Positions 22,893 through 34,560 of a stretch of DNA of 64,000 nt are shown here, one piece after another. A program made the position numbers and the translations under genes. This stretch comes from Cadophora sp. MPI-SDFR-AT-0126. Lineage: Eukaryota; Ascomycota; Leotiomycetes; Helotiales; Ploettnerulaceae. The stretch covers positions 2,356,001 to 2,420,000 of the forward strand of contig JAGMVK010000006.1 in NCBI GenBank assembly GCA_020747065.1. The letters are read 5' to 3'. Position 1 is the first letter of the stretch, and each line of letters starts with the position of its first letter. The notes beneath the pieces were generated by a model that was not told the origin of the DNA, did not search any database, and was given only the letters and a program-made list of their open reading frames with translations.

Positions 22893-25800
22893 ATGGCCTA
22901 CGATCAGAATCAATATCAACCTCCACAACGGCCCTATAATGGCAGAGCGGCGCAGAGGCCTGGACCTCCGCAAGGCTATTCTCAACCTCCGGCGCCTGTG
23001 CAACAGTACCCTCCTCAGCAATACGACCAGTACCAGCAGGATGGATACGGGTATGATGACTACAACAATGGATACTCGCAGGATTATGACGGTGGATATC
23101 AAGATATGAATGGAGGTGGGAGGGGAAATGGATATCCGCCACAAAATGGAGGTTATCCCCCGCAGCAGGATTATTATGGGAATGATCGAGGGCGAGGAGG
23201 GATGCCACCACCCAGAGGAGGTGCAAGAGGAGGACCTATGCAGAGACCACCCACAGCAGATTCAAGCCGGGGACCTATGCAACGACCACCAACAGCCGAT
23301 GGGAATCGAGGTGGCTATGACCCGCGAGGAGGACAAGGCAGAGGTTATCCAAACGGTGGTCCAGTCGGAAGAGGCAGACCTCCTATGGACAGAAATGGGA
23401 ATTCTGATCCCGGATGTGAGTATTGTTTCAGCTACACTTAGGCTCAAGCTGACATTTTACCAGCGAGAAACCCACAGGCCCAAGGTATGCCTGCTCGAAA
23501 ACCATTGAAGACCCCACCTATGTCTCCTGACCAGACGTCATGGGATAGTCCATTTCCTACCTTCCCTGGCGCGAAAAAGAAGACATCGGTTTCGGAGGAA
23601 CAAGAGATTCTACAGAAGATGCAAGCTATGGAGATTGGAAATCCGCCACCGCAAGGCAGACCTCGAGGAAATGGGAGTCAGGGAAGTGGACCGACGAGGG
23701 GCGCTTCAATAGATGATTATGGACGGCCTTCTCTGGACAATCAACGGCGGCCTCCACCTAATGACTATGGACGAACTTCTGCGGACAGCTCGAGAAGCGG
23801 ACCTGGCAGAGGATATCCTCCTCCAGGCTCACAACAAGGATATCCTGAACCTCGTAGAGGACCACCAGGCCAAAATTCAGGGTATGGTGCGCCTCGACAG
23901 AACGGTTATGGAGAGCCTGGTTTCAATGATGGGTATGGACCAACATCACCAGTGAGAGAACATGGAGGCCCTTCAAGAAGCATGACCATGCCGAGCGACA
24001 TACAGGCACCAATGGGACGCCAACCACCAATGCCTATGAATGGTCCTGGCCCAAGCGCATCATATAATGGTCCTGTAGGCCGAGGAGGCCCCAGGCCATC
24101 CACAGCTGGTGGAAGTCGACCACCTCCTCAGCGAACATATCCAAATGCACCGCCGCCAGCGGATCCATATGCAAATGGTGGTGGCCAAGGTTATGGCCAT
24201 CGAGCAAATGAGAGTGTTAGCGACTTCTATGACTCATACTACGATGATGCTCAATCGGGTAGGCCTGGATCAACAGCTTCGGAGATGCCAAACTTCGATG
24301 CAGTTCCCCACGATCCTGGGAATCACAGGAGAGGAGCTTCCATTGACGGACACATTCAACCACCCATGCAAAACCAGGCTTATCAGCAAGTCAAACCTGT
24401 GCAGTCGCAACCTGATGTTCGGCACCGAGCTCAGCCTCAAGCTGCAGTCTTTGAAATGGCCGGAGATGCGCCGCCCATGCCAGATTACGGCCAGCAAGGT
24501 CAATTCCATGACGGATATGGCAATGGACACAACCAAGCGGCCCGGGGGTTACCTCAGCAAGGGTATGGAGGATTCGACAATCCAGCACAACAGAATGGGT
24601 TCGTCCCTCCTCCAAGAAGTCAGTCTGCTGCTCCTGGCGCAGACGCTCCAGGTCCTCCTCGTCCTATGGGTGGTCTTCCGAATGGCCCAAAACCGGCCTT
24701 CAATGGTCTGCCCAATGGACCTGCTCCTGGAGGAATGGCACGAACAAACACAATGCCTAATTCAGTGGGCGATGCTCTGCCTTCTCATCCACCACCCGTT
24801 CGTGCAGGTCTTATACCCAATTCTGTTGCTAATCAAGCAAATAACAAACCACCTCCTGTCCGAAACTACAGCAATGTCTCTCCTGCTCAGCAAGCTCCAG
24901 CTCCACAATCAAATGGGGCTCCACCAAAGGCGGCCGCTGGCGAGTCATCTCCAGTTACTGTTGCTGAATTGGAGCAACTCAGGATCACCATCAAGAATAA
25001 CCCTGCCGATCAAGCTTCGGCCATGCTGCTCGCACGCAGATTAGTCGAAGCTTCAGACACCCTGGCCCCTCAAATTCCAGACCAACGGGCTCGGAACAAG
25101 GCTCGTGAGAAGTATATCATGGACGCCCATAAGCTTTTGAAGAAACTCGTTGCGCAACAAAATGCTGAGGCAATGTTCTACTTGGCCGATTGCTATGGAC
25201 GTGGTGCATTGGGTTTGGAGACAGACAACAAAGAAGCATTCACTTTGTACCAATCCGCTGCCAAAGCTGGCCATGCAGCAGCAGCATACCGGACAGCCGT
25301 CTGTTGCGAGCTTGGTAATGAAGAAGGTGGTGGTACTCGCAAAGACCCTCTTAAAGCCATACAATGGTACAAACGCGCAGCTATGCTCGGCGATACTCCA
25401 GCTATGTACAAGATGGGCATGATCCAACTGAAAGGACTTCTCGGGCAACCTAAGAACCCCCGCGAAGCAGTCGGCTGGCTCAAACGGGCAGCCGAGCGCG
25501 CAGACGCCGAGAATCCTCACGCCCTCCACGAGTTGGGTCTCCTATACGAAGCGCCACAAGGAACAGACAACTCAGTAGTCCGCGACGAAGCGTACTCTTT
25601 TAGCCTTTTCCAACAATCCGCTGATCTCGGTTATAAATTCTCGCAATTCCGTCTTGGTGCCGCATACGAATATGGTCTCTTTAATTGTCCAATCGATCCT
25701 AGATTGTCCATTATGTGGTACTCCCGCGCAGCAGCACAAGAAGAGCACCAATCTGAACTTGCGCTTTCCGGTTGGTATCTCACGGGCTCGGAAGGTGTCT

Positions 25801-26174
25801 TGCAGCAAAGTGATACGGAGGCTTATCTCTGGGCGCGGAAAGCTGCTATGGCTGGCCTTGCAAAGGCCGAGTATGCCATGGGTTACTTTACTGAGGTCGG
25901 CATTGGCAGTCCTGCGAATTTGGAGGATGCGAAAAGGTGGTATTGGAGAGCTGCTGGTATGTATTTCTATCTCATTTTATCACCCCTATTTGTGTTATAT
26001 TGTTTGTAGGTACAACTTTGTATTAACAGATCGATAGCACAAAACTTCCCTAAGGCGAGAGAGAGACTCGAGGATCTCAAACGAGGCGGCACGAAAGCGG
26101 GTCTGAAAGCCAGAGAACGTATCTCGAGATCGAAAGTCGGAAAGCAGAATGAGGGCGAGTGTGCTGTTATGTGA
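22893..26174 (+). CDS. CHS4: Skt5/Chs4-like chitin synthase activator with SEL1 repeats and CaaX box
   Basis: Exons 22893-23415, 23464-25956 and 26038-26174 encode 1050 residues. The first 700 or so residues are low complexity, rich in Gln, Pro, Gly, Tyr and Arg, with a duplicated GGPMQRPPTAD/RGPMQRPPTAD unit near residues 110-130. From about residue 735 to 1000 there is a run of SEL1 repeats (AMFYLADCYGRGALGLETD, AIQWYKRAAMLGDTPAMYKM, AVGWLKRAAERADAENPHAL, AYLWARKAAMAGLAKAEYAM). The last residues ECAVM form a CaaX box with Met at X, the form preferred by farnesyltransferase; yeast Chs4/Skt5 is also prenylated. Chs4 brings and activates chitin synthase III at sites of growth. Prenyl anchoring at the plasma membrane is inferred from the box. 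The last exon depends on the acceptor at 26037. Confidence 0.9.
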
Positions 26175-27531
26175 AGACAGCATAACGAAAAGGACACCGA
26201 TGAGTGGAAACCCCGAGGAACGACAATGCGCCTGGATCCGAGTGCGATGATTAATGGATTTACGGGTGTGAGAATGAGGGAGATGGAGAAGACCCAAGCC
26301 GAGTGTAGAGATGCAGATCGAGCGAAGGGATTCATGGGTGGTTGGGCTGGACCCATAACGCAATGTACGATGTACAGCAAACGTCAAGGTTCGGGATTGT
26401 CTGTTAAGACACGCGCTTTGTCCCGACATCCGCGATTGGAGGTGGAGGTGATCTGACGCAACCCGGTGGTCGAAGTAATGGGATGATCTGCGGTTTGGAC
26501 TTGGACTTGGGCTTTGACTTGGAAGATACCACATCCACTCATCTGATTTGCACTGCTGCTAGGCGGCCCGGCTGGCGTCGGAGGATATGTTTATACAGAT
26601 AGCTATCACGATATCAAAAAAGAAAGTCGGCAAGCCATAGCAACGCAATGCAACATAGGCAATGCATTATATAGGTAGCAGGGCGGGGGCGTGGCGTTGA
26701 AAAAATGAAATGATATACAATTAAATGAACTTGAAGAAATTGAATCGCATGCAAATTGATTTCTTATCTCATATAATGATATAATGTGTACATATATACA
26801 TACCTACATACATATATATAGTTGTATGCGCACAAGCCTCCTGGCGAACTAAGTGAAGGACACATGTTTTCTGACTCATTTGACATTCGATACTCCAAAG
26901 GCAGTGGGTGAGAATCCATCGCTTGGCTTCTGTTTTCTTGATAAAACAAGTTGTGAATGAGTATCCAGATGAGAAGAGGAGCAAAGAAGGGATCCGTGGA
27001 GGTGGAGGTGGCTCCCTCCCTACCAGGTGGGAGATCTGAGGAGAGGAATGCAATATGGAGTGGAGGAGAGGAGTGTAGGAGTGAGGAACACGAGTAAATA
27101 GGTAGACAAGTAAATAGATGGGCTAAGCGAGGGGACGAGTGTGTTTTGGGGGGAAAGCAGAGCTAGAGCTAGAGCTAAAGCTTGGAAACTGAGGGCCTTG
27201 TTGTGGATGGAAACGTTCGGTGGAAATTTAAAGCCTTCCCTGGCACGGAACGGACACGCTCCCCGGGTTGGGAAAATAGACAAACAGACAGCTGTTTTGG
27301 AATGAATACCTACGCGCCTGTCCATGTGTGTACACCAAGCAAGAAACCATCTCTCTGTAAATAAGCAACTGTCGTATTTTCTCGAAAAACAATCGCATCG
27401 AATCGCATCGCATTGCATTGCTGAACTTTCGTACATCTTCAAAGGTAACCAGGAATTCTAACTTCCCGTTCCATCCACTCCATTCTTCTGTCCCTTGACC
27501 CACATATCAGCCCTTGCCGCCCGCCATATAC
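26175..27531. other. Convergent gap between Chs4-like gene and MPC2
   Basis: 1.36 kb between convergent stop codons. It contains an AT-rich stretch with ATAC/ATAT repeats near 26770-26825 and purine-rich runs after 26990. No gene or RNA was recognised. Confidence 0.45.
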
Positions 27532-28462
27532 TTAGGCTTTCACGGCCTTGACAGCATCCTCCTTCAATCCCACCGCGGTCTCCTTCACGCTCTCCTTTGC
27601 CTCCTCGAGCTGGTCTCCGGCTGTCTTGCCTTTGCTGTAGTTGTGGATTGCGATCCGGCTCACTTGGACGATACCGACCATTCCGAGGAAGAAGTTGACA
27701 GTTGCAAGCCTGGGGAGCGTTAGCTAGAGATACACAGATCTATATGCTTTTCATCATTCTTGGAAGCTGTTTCCTTCTTTCCAGGCGAGGGACAATGGGC
27801 AAACATACAAAATGTTCCTTGGCTTGATGATCAAGCACCAACGAGTCCAGATCAATCCAGTAGCTGTGAGGGCAGCGTTTTGAGTGAGGGAGAGCTTCTC
27901 GACTGGGCGATACATGTCTGAGATTCCTGCTAGGACAATTGACCACTTGTACCATGTTAGCTGTATGTCCATTTTGTACTTTCGAGGCAAGAAATGCGCC
28001 TCATTTATCGCTCCGATTCATAGCATAGAGCATTCGACGTCGCCCAGATCGCAGAAAGTGAGGGGCCAATATCGTAACTCGGATGGATAAAAGATTGGGG
28101 AGAATATACCTTCATAACAGGAGCCCTAAAATATCAATTAGTCAACAGCTCTACCAAGAATTCATTGCTCGCGCCTCGACTCCTCAATCTACACCCAAAC
28201 CCCCAACAACCCCAAACAGAACCACTCACCAGAAATGCACAGTCTTCAATCCAATCGGGCTATCCCACATCCTCCTGAACCAGCTCTGCGCAGCCGCCTC
28301 AGGCGCAGCCGTACTCTGCCATCTCTTCCCCGCACCACCATAACCACCAAACCTGAACCCCGTGTTCCTGCTCGACCGGAAAGCACCAGCAGTTTGTGAC
28401 TTGAAGAATTGCGAGCGAAAGGCCGGGCGCGCGGCGCGCATGAGGGTGCTGGGTGCGGGCAT
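27532..28462 (-). CDS. MPC2: Mitochondrial pyruvate carrier subunit 2
   Basis: Four exons, 28462-28230, 28125-28110, 27945-27809 and 27709-27532, encode 187 residues. The N-terminus is a basic, hydroxyl-rich presequence-like stretch (MRAARPAFRSQFFKSQTAG). The carrier domain follows: IGLKTVHFWAPVMK, WSIVLAGISDMYRPVEKLS, TQNAALTATGLIWTRWCLII, KPRNILLATVNFFLGMVGI. These match MPC2/MPC3, which forms a heterodimer with MPC1 in the inner mitochondrial membrane and imports pyruvate. Exon 2 has only 16 bases yet supplies APVMK, so it is certain. The C-terminus KETAVGLKEDAVKAVKA is a soluble amphipathic tail. It is divergent from the complex I subunit gene, suggesting shared control of mitochondrial genes. 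Confidence 0.94.
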
Positions 28463-28929
28463 TATCGTGTAGGGAATGTGTAGATAGCTGTGACTCTTTG
28501 CAGGCAAATAAAGACTCCGAACTCGGGTTACGTTGGCCTAGGGAAAGAAAAGCGGAATTATGGTGAGGGTTGAAAGTGAGAGGAGAGGATCCAATTGAAT
28601 GGATGTGTGTATATGAGGTGAAGTGGTGGAGTGGAGATGGAGATCCAGAAAGTGAGGATGTTCTCTTCTCTTCAAGGTGAAATCGAATCAAGGTCCGAAA
28701 TGTTGAGGTTCACAGTTCGGCGGATAATTGCGGGCGGCCCTATCGGAGTTTGTGCATGGCTTGGCACTGACCTGCATTTGCACAAAATCGAGTCTAGCGC
28801 CAATGGTGCTTTGTGCATGCACGGAGCTTGACGACGAGCTTTGGACCTCATTTGGATATTTGGTTGCGAAGGGCTGTTTGTTGCGCTACCAATTGAACCC
28901 CACCACGATCAAGAGGAAGGTTGAAAAAG
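28463..28929. promoter_or_regulatory. Shared divergent promoter, MPC2 / complex I 10.5 kDa subunit
   Basis: 467 bases separate the start codons of two mitochondrial genes on opposite strands. A bidirectional promoter is likely. No canonical TATA or CCAAT arrangement was identified. Confidence 0.5.
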
Positions 28930-29527
28930 ATGTCGGCCAAATACGCTTTCTCGCAAACGTTAAAGGAGGTGCGGTTTTTGTTCTGCCAGACGGGCGAGCA
29001 GAGTGGTGTGACGAGGTGAGTTGATCTGGTCATGGACAGAGCATTGGGCTTGAGGAAACTGGCAAGCCGGCAGATTGAGGCACTGAGGATATAAGAAGAT
29101 GTCAAGATGTGATGGGAGACAAGGGATGGGATGGGGATTGGAATGGCAAAGGAAGCAATGCTGATGGACAGCCAGATCATTCCTCGCGCGGACATACCCA
29201 ACCATGAAGAAACACAATCCAAATACACCCATCATGCTCCGCGAAGCAGCTGGTACGCAACCGAGAGTATACGCAAGATATGGTTAGTCTACAAGTCACA
29301 ATCTTCCTCTTCCAGCATAGCTGTGGGTTGGAAAAGGTAGTCAGGATAGGGCTAATACATAGCAGAGTTCGGACAAGAGAAGAGCGAGTCGTTAGCTGGT
29401 TAGTGAACCTTGGAACCCCGATATCGACGACATTCGAATACACGGAGACAAATGGCTAACTGAGACAGGTCTGTCGGATAAGGAGATCGAGGAGAAGGTT
29501 ACAGGATTGGTGAAGACAGGTATATGA
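28930..29527 (+). CDS. NADH-ubiquinone oxidoreductase 10.5 kDa subunit (NDUFA2/NI8M family)
   Basis: Four small exons, 28930-29015, 29176-29282, 29366-29398 and 29469-29527, encode 94 residues, the normal length for this subunit. The start MSAKYAFSQTLKEVRFLFCQ, then RSFLARTYPTMKKHNPNTP, IMLREAAGTQPRVYARYEFG, QEKSESLAGLSDKEIEEK are the conserved blocks of the thioredoxin-like B8 subunit of respiratory complex I. Exon 3 has only 33 bases but supplies EFGQEKSESLAG, which is required by the family. The protein is an accessory subunit of the matrix arm and needs no cleavable presequence. No continuous open frame covers it, so automatic callers could miss the gene. Confidence 0.93.
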
Positions 29528-30021
29528 TGCGGGGATAGAGTTGATGGACGGCTGTATATATAGGTAGATCCGAGGCATAGGAATCCCACCATTTCGACCA
29601 TGTTCTGTTCGCCGTATTCTACCCGTCATTGTGTTTGGCATATGTGAGTGCCGGAATTTCAAATTAGGATACTGTTCGGAGTTGTGCATTGCTTTTCTCA
29701 TCACAGCTGTGGCTGAGGGGTTGAGTCGGTCTGGGGGAGGTATCCGGATATTTCATTTTGCTGATACCTCACATGTCTTTGCAAGTGCAAGCCTCCTTCG
29801 CTTTTCTATTCTAGATTTACACTCTTGGACTGAAGTGGTCAATACTGCACAAAGTCACCTTCTGTTGAAATTGCTTGATGATTGCACTTAGTTGAGCTGT
29901 CAAGATTTGTTTCTTCGGACTGAAACCTACATGTGCATAATCTCAACTGGACAGCTCCCATAAAGGTGATATACGCATGGAATTTTTCTTGGACTTTGCT
30001 CTGATTCTCGATTACTGCTAT
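29528..30021. other. Gap between complex I subunit gene and 2EXR pseudogene
   Basis: About 490 bases between convergent elements. No motif or repeat was recognised. Confidence 0.4.
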
Positions 30022-30876
30022 TCACCTCGTCAAATAGAGGTTGATGTTACGATGTAGCGCTGTGTAGCGCGTACTGTCGCCACTTGATTTTAGTTCATGG
30101 CCCATCTGCTTGCGCTGCAGTCTCAAGCTCAGGTCTATACTTTCATCCTGCAGCTGCTCAACCATGATGTCATAGGCAGCCTTCTCCTCCGGGATCCTCA
30201 CATACTCCTTGACATCCGGAAACGTGTCTCTCAACCACACTCTGCAAAACCACTTCCAGGTACTACTAAAGCGTCCCATCGTTCGTTCACCATAACCACA
30301 AACAACTACTTTCTTGACACCGTTCAAGACTACCGGTGTGCGGCTCAATCTAACCACTACATCTTGCCTCGGATCATCATGGACATCCAGTCACCAAGGT
30401 CGTGCATAATCATCCCAAACCCCATCAGATTTGACCCATTTGAATCTTGATTCAATCAAGATAAGCCTATCCCTCTCCCCATTCAGCCGAATCACACCAC
30501 CACCGGCCGACTTGATGGCAGTCTTATATCCGTACCTATTCTCCACAATCTATCTACTTGTCCTACAAGCTTGCAACAAGCCTGGCAGTCGAGTCTTGCT
30601 CTTGAATATCGGATGATTTTCTCCGTCTCTTCTCTCAATTTAAACATCGACTGGCACTAGCCGGGCGGGGATATCAGCAGTCGCTGCTTCCCGGATAAGG
30701 AGTTGTAGCACTATTGGTAACTTGGGAAACTTTGCGAATGCTGAGCATGATGCTCTCGCTCTTTTGATCGATTGTGCCATCATTGCTCCTTGCCTCTTCG
30801 TTGATGAGACTGCTGTTCTCGGCTCGCTCGCCCTGTTCCTGAGGATTCGACGAATCCTAGCAGTTGCCTCCGTCAT
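30022..30876 (-). pseudogene. 2EXR-domain protein pseudogene with three in-frame stops
   Basis: From the ATG at 30876 one reading frame runs 285 codons to a stop at 30022 and is interrupted only by three nonsense codons: TAA at 30642-30640, TAG at 30552-30550 and TGA at 30393-30391. The frame before, between and after them is clearly one protein. FAKFPKLPIVLQLLIREAA is the 2EXR/F-box-like opening (F..FPxLPxELRxxIW). LPGLLQACRTSR, stop, IVENRYGYKTAIKSAGGGV is the usual continuation, and VVLNGVKKVVVCGYG and an acidic helical tail follow. Each stop is one C-to-T change from a sense codon (CAA, CAG, CGA). No frameshift is present. 2EXR proteins are abundant, poorly characterised ascomycete proteins. 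Splicing around the stops was considered, but no fitting sites exist. Confidence 0.72.
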
Positions 30877-31337
30877 GCTTGTTGGCAGGCTCTCAGAGTT
30901 GCAGAACCAGACTGGGGTAATGGGGATACTATCGCTCCGGACTCGAAATTTACAACCGTGATTATCTTCGCATTTTAGTCGTCGCGGTTCATGCGAAATT
31001 GCTGGACATTTGAATTTCGAAGTATGAGGAAGTGCGCAGTGCAGATTTTCAGTAGAACAAGAAATCATTGGTTATTTCCGACTTCAGAAACAAAGGCTAG
31101 CCTTCTAGATCTTGATGGTTTGTTCTTTAGGACGACTAACAGTCTCGAACCCTGGGACCGATCTTTTTCATCTTATTTAGGGGATCTCGCTTGAGAAATA
31201 TGGCTTGAACCGACAGCACCACAATTTTGATTCTGAATCGACAGCTTTTTGCAAAACCACTGACTTCGATTCTTCTCATCATGTACCACACACATACCGG
31301 GCAAACAATACCATTCACGATAGTCCTCCTTTGATTT
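30877..31337. other. Gap between 2EXR pseudogene and F-box-like gene A
   Basis: About 460 bases between divergent elements. The minus-strand frame of the pseudogene stays open up to about 31068, so its true start may have been upstream. Otherwise nothing was recognised. Confidence 0.4.
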
Positions 31338-32720
31338 ATGCTGAAATCAACCATCATGGAAGCCATCCTACGCCGACATATGCTTCGTTCAGGTCAGTAC
31401 TTTCGGCCCTTGTTTGCTATGTTATACGATCCAGATCCCAGAGATCGGTGTCTCGGAATCAATGCCCCCAGATTTGTGAGAACTAAGCAGCCAAATACTG
31501 ACTTGTCAAAAGCCGCCATTTTCATCGCCGGGAGAGTCCTTGATCTCACCTCGTTGGTGGTTTTGGCGACAGTCACCAACACCTCTGCTACGAGATTCTC
31601 AAAGATCCATATATTGTTTCTACCTGCTTTGCTGCGCGTCATCTGGTCAGGGCTTACTCTTTGCTTCAATTGTCGTAACATAGAGCTATTGAAGCATGTT
31701 TGGGGTCTTTCGGCATACTTACATTGTAATCCTTTCACGGAGGGCTATACACGCCGTACGCGTATTAGTCCTCCAGATCCAAGCGAAAAGCATTCACAAT
31801 CTATCGAATGTAAGCCTCCGCTAACTGGGGATCGTTGCTAACTTCCTTTAGTGATTGCCACTCGTGTTGCCAGGTTCAATCTCATCCGCCTTCCTCCTGA
31901 GATCCGGACCATCGTTTTCGAAAAGTACTTGGAAGAGTATCATACCTACTTTCCCGTCAACCGTCTTCAGAATCTCGAGTCTTTGATATCAAGAATCGAT
32001 TTCTTTGAAGGCCTGAAATCGAATCCTAAGCTACATGATGAGGCCATGAACGTTGTTCTCAAATCCATCCAGTACGCTGTCAATCGCTCAACCTTCCGGA
32101 TCTTTGAAAATGCATCATTCCATGCCGAAAACCTCAGACTAATCAGGAAGTTGTACATTGAAATCGAGTATGTCCCCACCTTAATATTTGGGACCTGTCC
32201 GACTGCCAAACTCTGGCATAGCTTATACTTGCTATAGTGCACATTTCTGACAGATATCAGGACCCCAATATTTCTACGACCCAACAGATGCTTCTCTTAC
32301 ATTACGGCTCACGTAATATCTGACACCCTCATCGCCAGATGTCCACTCTGCCCTGCCATCTCCGCCGAAATCGAAGCCTATGCCAGATTCCTCATCAACC
32401 CACACACAGTCTCCATAGCGTCCAATGTACAATGTCTAGACTTAGACATTGGCCAGTATACCCAAGACCAGAACGTAATCTTTGCCAGAGCCGCTAGCTT
32501 AATCAGACAATTCCGGCGCTTGAGGAGAGTGAAAATGATTTGGAAAGGTGATGAAACTCGTGCAAGAACTTTGAAGGGTGGGAATGGTGATGTTAGGGTG
32601 GGTGACGATAAGTTTGGATACTTGAAATGTTGCATGGATGATTTTCTGAAGACTAAATCACAGAGAGACAATACGCATGTGATGAAAGGGTGGTTTGGCT
32701 GCGTCTGGGTTCTTTCATAA
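31338..32720 (+). CDS. F-box-like hypothetical protein, copy A
   Basis: Three exons, 31338-31809, 31852-32167 and 32261-32720, encode 415 residues without a stop. The first 150 residues include two hydrophobic stretches (LDLTSLVVLATV, HILFLPALLRVIWSGLTLCF). Then FNLIRLPPEIRTIVFEKYL resembles the first helix of F-box/2EXR-type proteins. A helical region follows with NPKLHDEAMNVVL and LRLIRKLYIEIE, and the end part has SNVQCLDLDIG. No exact family is recognised. It shares the order and spacing of motifs with the decayed copy at 35.7-37.2 kb, so the two are probably paralogs. Possible roles (substrate adaptor) are only suggested by the F-box-like helix. Confidence 0.65.
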
Positions 32721-33425
32721 TAATGTCTAGATCAAAGAATATGTCTGCAGGATATGAATTGAAGAAATCGTTCTAGATCTGAGATTTCCTGTGGAGAACC
32801 TTGGGCACTGATGGTAATACCTAAAAGAAGTTGCTTGCAACACAAGAGCAATTTCCATTTCCGTCTTTGAAACCGAGCGGTCGCTGCTATAGCCTGAGCC
32901 GTCGGTGAGCCCAAGATGAGCAGGACGTAAGTCGTGACCGGGGGTGTTTTGAGTCATACCGAGGTACACCAACAAAAAACATTGTGAGTCTCCGCGAATC
33001 GGGAAGACATCATTGGTCCTTACTACAATAACGACTTGGCGTCCTTTTGCGAGAATGTATCGTACTTCCATGGATCGATTGGAGCTACTTACCCAGGTAA
33101 GAACGTTAGGTCCTTGTTGCTAGAAGCTTTGACGTTGCAGACGTCGATTCTATTACAGTTGTGGTCGTGTCACTAAGGGAGGAATGGCAAACGAAAATCC
33201 CCCAGGAGCTTGCTCACCCATCTAATTAAAGTAGCAACAGGTGCGCCATCTCTTGCGCCGCTTTAGCAGGGGTGAACAATGCCCTGATTCTCTGCACGAC
33301 CAAAATTGGCCGCAATCCCTACTATAAGAGAGAGGCACTATTCCGGCGCAGTCAAGAATACCCGTCTTATAACCAAACGCCTAACTTACCTGCTGCTACA
33401 CGGGCATCACGACCGCTATTCAAGC
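32721..33425. other. Gap between copy A and GAPDH-like gene
   Basis: About 700 bases. The frame of the GAPDH-like first exon stays open from about 33288, so an upstream exon or longer N-terminus is possible. Nothing else was recognised. Confidence 0.35.
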
Positions 33426-34560
33426 ATGTTTCACCCATTTGATGAGTTCCACGAAGTGGAGGAAATTCTTGACGATCTTGACCACACCTTCAAAGTGAGG
33501 TTTCCCGTGTTTTCGACCTTTACTTTGTACTGTAGTATCAAACCATAACTGATGTTCACATAGATTGGCATCAACGGCTTTGGCTCTCTCGGCAGGGCCC
33601 TTTTTTGTGCCAGTCTCAGCTGGCCTCATGTCTGTGTAGCTGCGATAAATGATCCATTCGTGGACGCAAAACAGGCGGTTCGTCATCTGTTAACTCAATA
33701 GATCATTGTGCAGCGTCGGCATTTATACCCACACCGTGTGTAGGCAGAAATCCTCCGAGGGAACGACTACCGAGACAGTATGAGCCGGTTCGAAATAGAC
33801 GCAGTCTCCTCAAAAGAACTCATTGTCCGGGATGCAAATACATCCAGAACGATCACGTTCTGCTCCGAGGAAGATCCCGCGAACATTGGCTGGAAGTCAC
33901 CAAAACTCGGTGTCTTGCATGTCATTGAATGTTCCGGGAAATTCGTCACTTTCGAAGAAGCAAGTCGTCACCTGCATGTTGGTCGTACTTATGATCAAGA
34001 ATTGGAGTTCGAAAAAGAGCATGGAATTGAAATTTGGGATGAAGGCGGGGCGATGAAAGTCCTTATCGCTTCTACTTCGTCCGGTGTGCCGACCTTTATT
34101 CCAGGTGTGAATGAGCGGGATTGTAGGTTCCAGGATCATGTGTTGGGCTGTGATACACCGAAGCACCTGGAGACAGAGGGCGACCAGGATTGGGATTTGG
34201 GAAAGCATTCGAGCCAGGTTCTGAAACTATTAAGTGAGTCATGAGTGGCTTTCCAGCGCATCGCTAAGTTATGTTGTTCAAGGTGTCGTGCGCTGACTTC
34301 TCATAGATGTGGTGCTCGCCCGTGATGGCTCACTTGGAAGCTATATACAAAGTGACGAATCGGGCCGTGGTGGTTATTATCCCGGGGAGAAGGGCCCGTT
34401 TTTGGTGCATATGGAGAGGATTCTGGCTTCTAATATTGAGGGATCGATACCACGAGACGAGTCTGATGATGACATGATAAGGATCGCGAATGGTCCTTCA
34501 CTATTTGATTGTGGCCCTTGTGGATGTTGTCAGGGAAAGCGGTCATGGAGAAGAGAATAA
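33426..34560 (+). CDS. GAPDH-derived protein lacking the catalytic domain
   Basis: Exons 33426-33494, 33564-33677, 33744-34233 and 34307-34560 give 308 residues. After a 23-residue acidic start the protein reads IGINGFGSLGRALF, AAINDPFVDAKQA, a DYRDSMSRF block, SEEDPANIGW, VLHVIECSGKFVTFEEASR, GGAMKVLIAS, VPTFIPGVN. This is the NAD-binding half of glyceraldehyde-3-phosphate dehydrogenase in order (the canonical forms include GINGFGRIGR, NDPF, ERDPANIPWG, ESTGVFTT and KVIISAPS). The dinucleotide motif GxGxxGR is intact. A 17-residue insertion follows ASRHL. The active-site signature SNASCTTNC is reduced to VLGCDTPK, and the whole catalytic domain (about 180 residues) is replaced by an unrelated, charged tail ending GCCQGKRSWRRE. 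It cannot be a normal dehydrogenase. The start codon is the least certain point. Confidence 0.7.

Noticed and set aside
24109..25044. Plus-strand open frame of 311 codons inside the Chs4-like gene
   Set aside because: Out-of-frame shadow of the low-complexity coding sequence, with no domain.
28848..29235. Minus-strand frames resembling small membrane proteins
   Set aside because: They overlap the exons of the plus-strand complex I subunit gene and are its antisense shadow.
30391..30642. Introns that would remove the three stops in the 2EXR gene
   Set aside because: No GT-AG pairs of workable length with pyrimidine tracts surround the stops, and removal would delete conserved residues.
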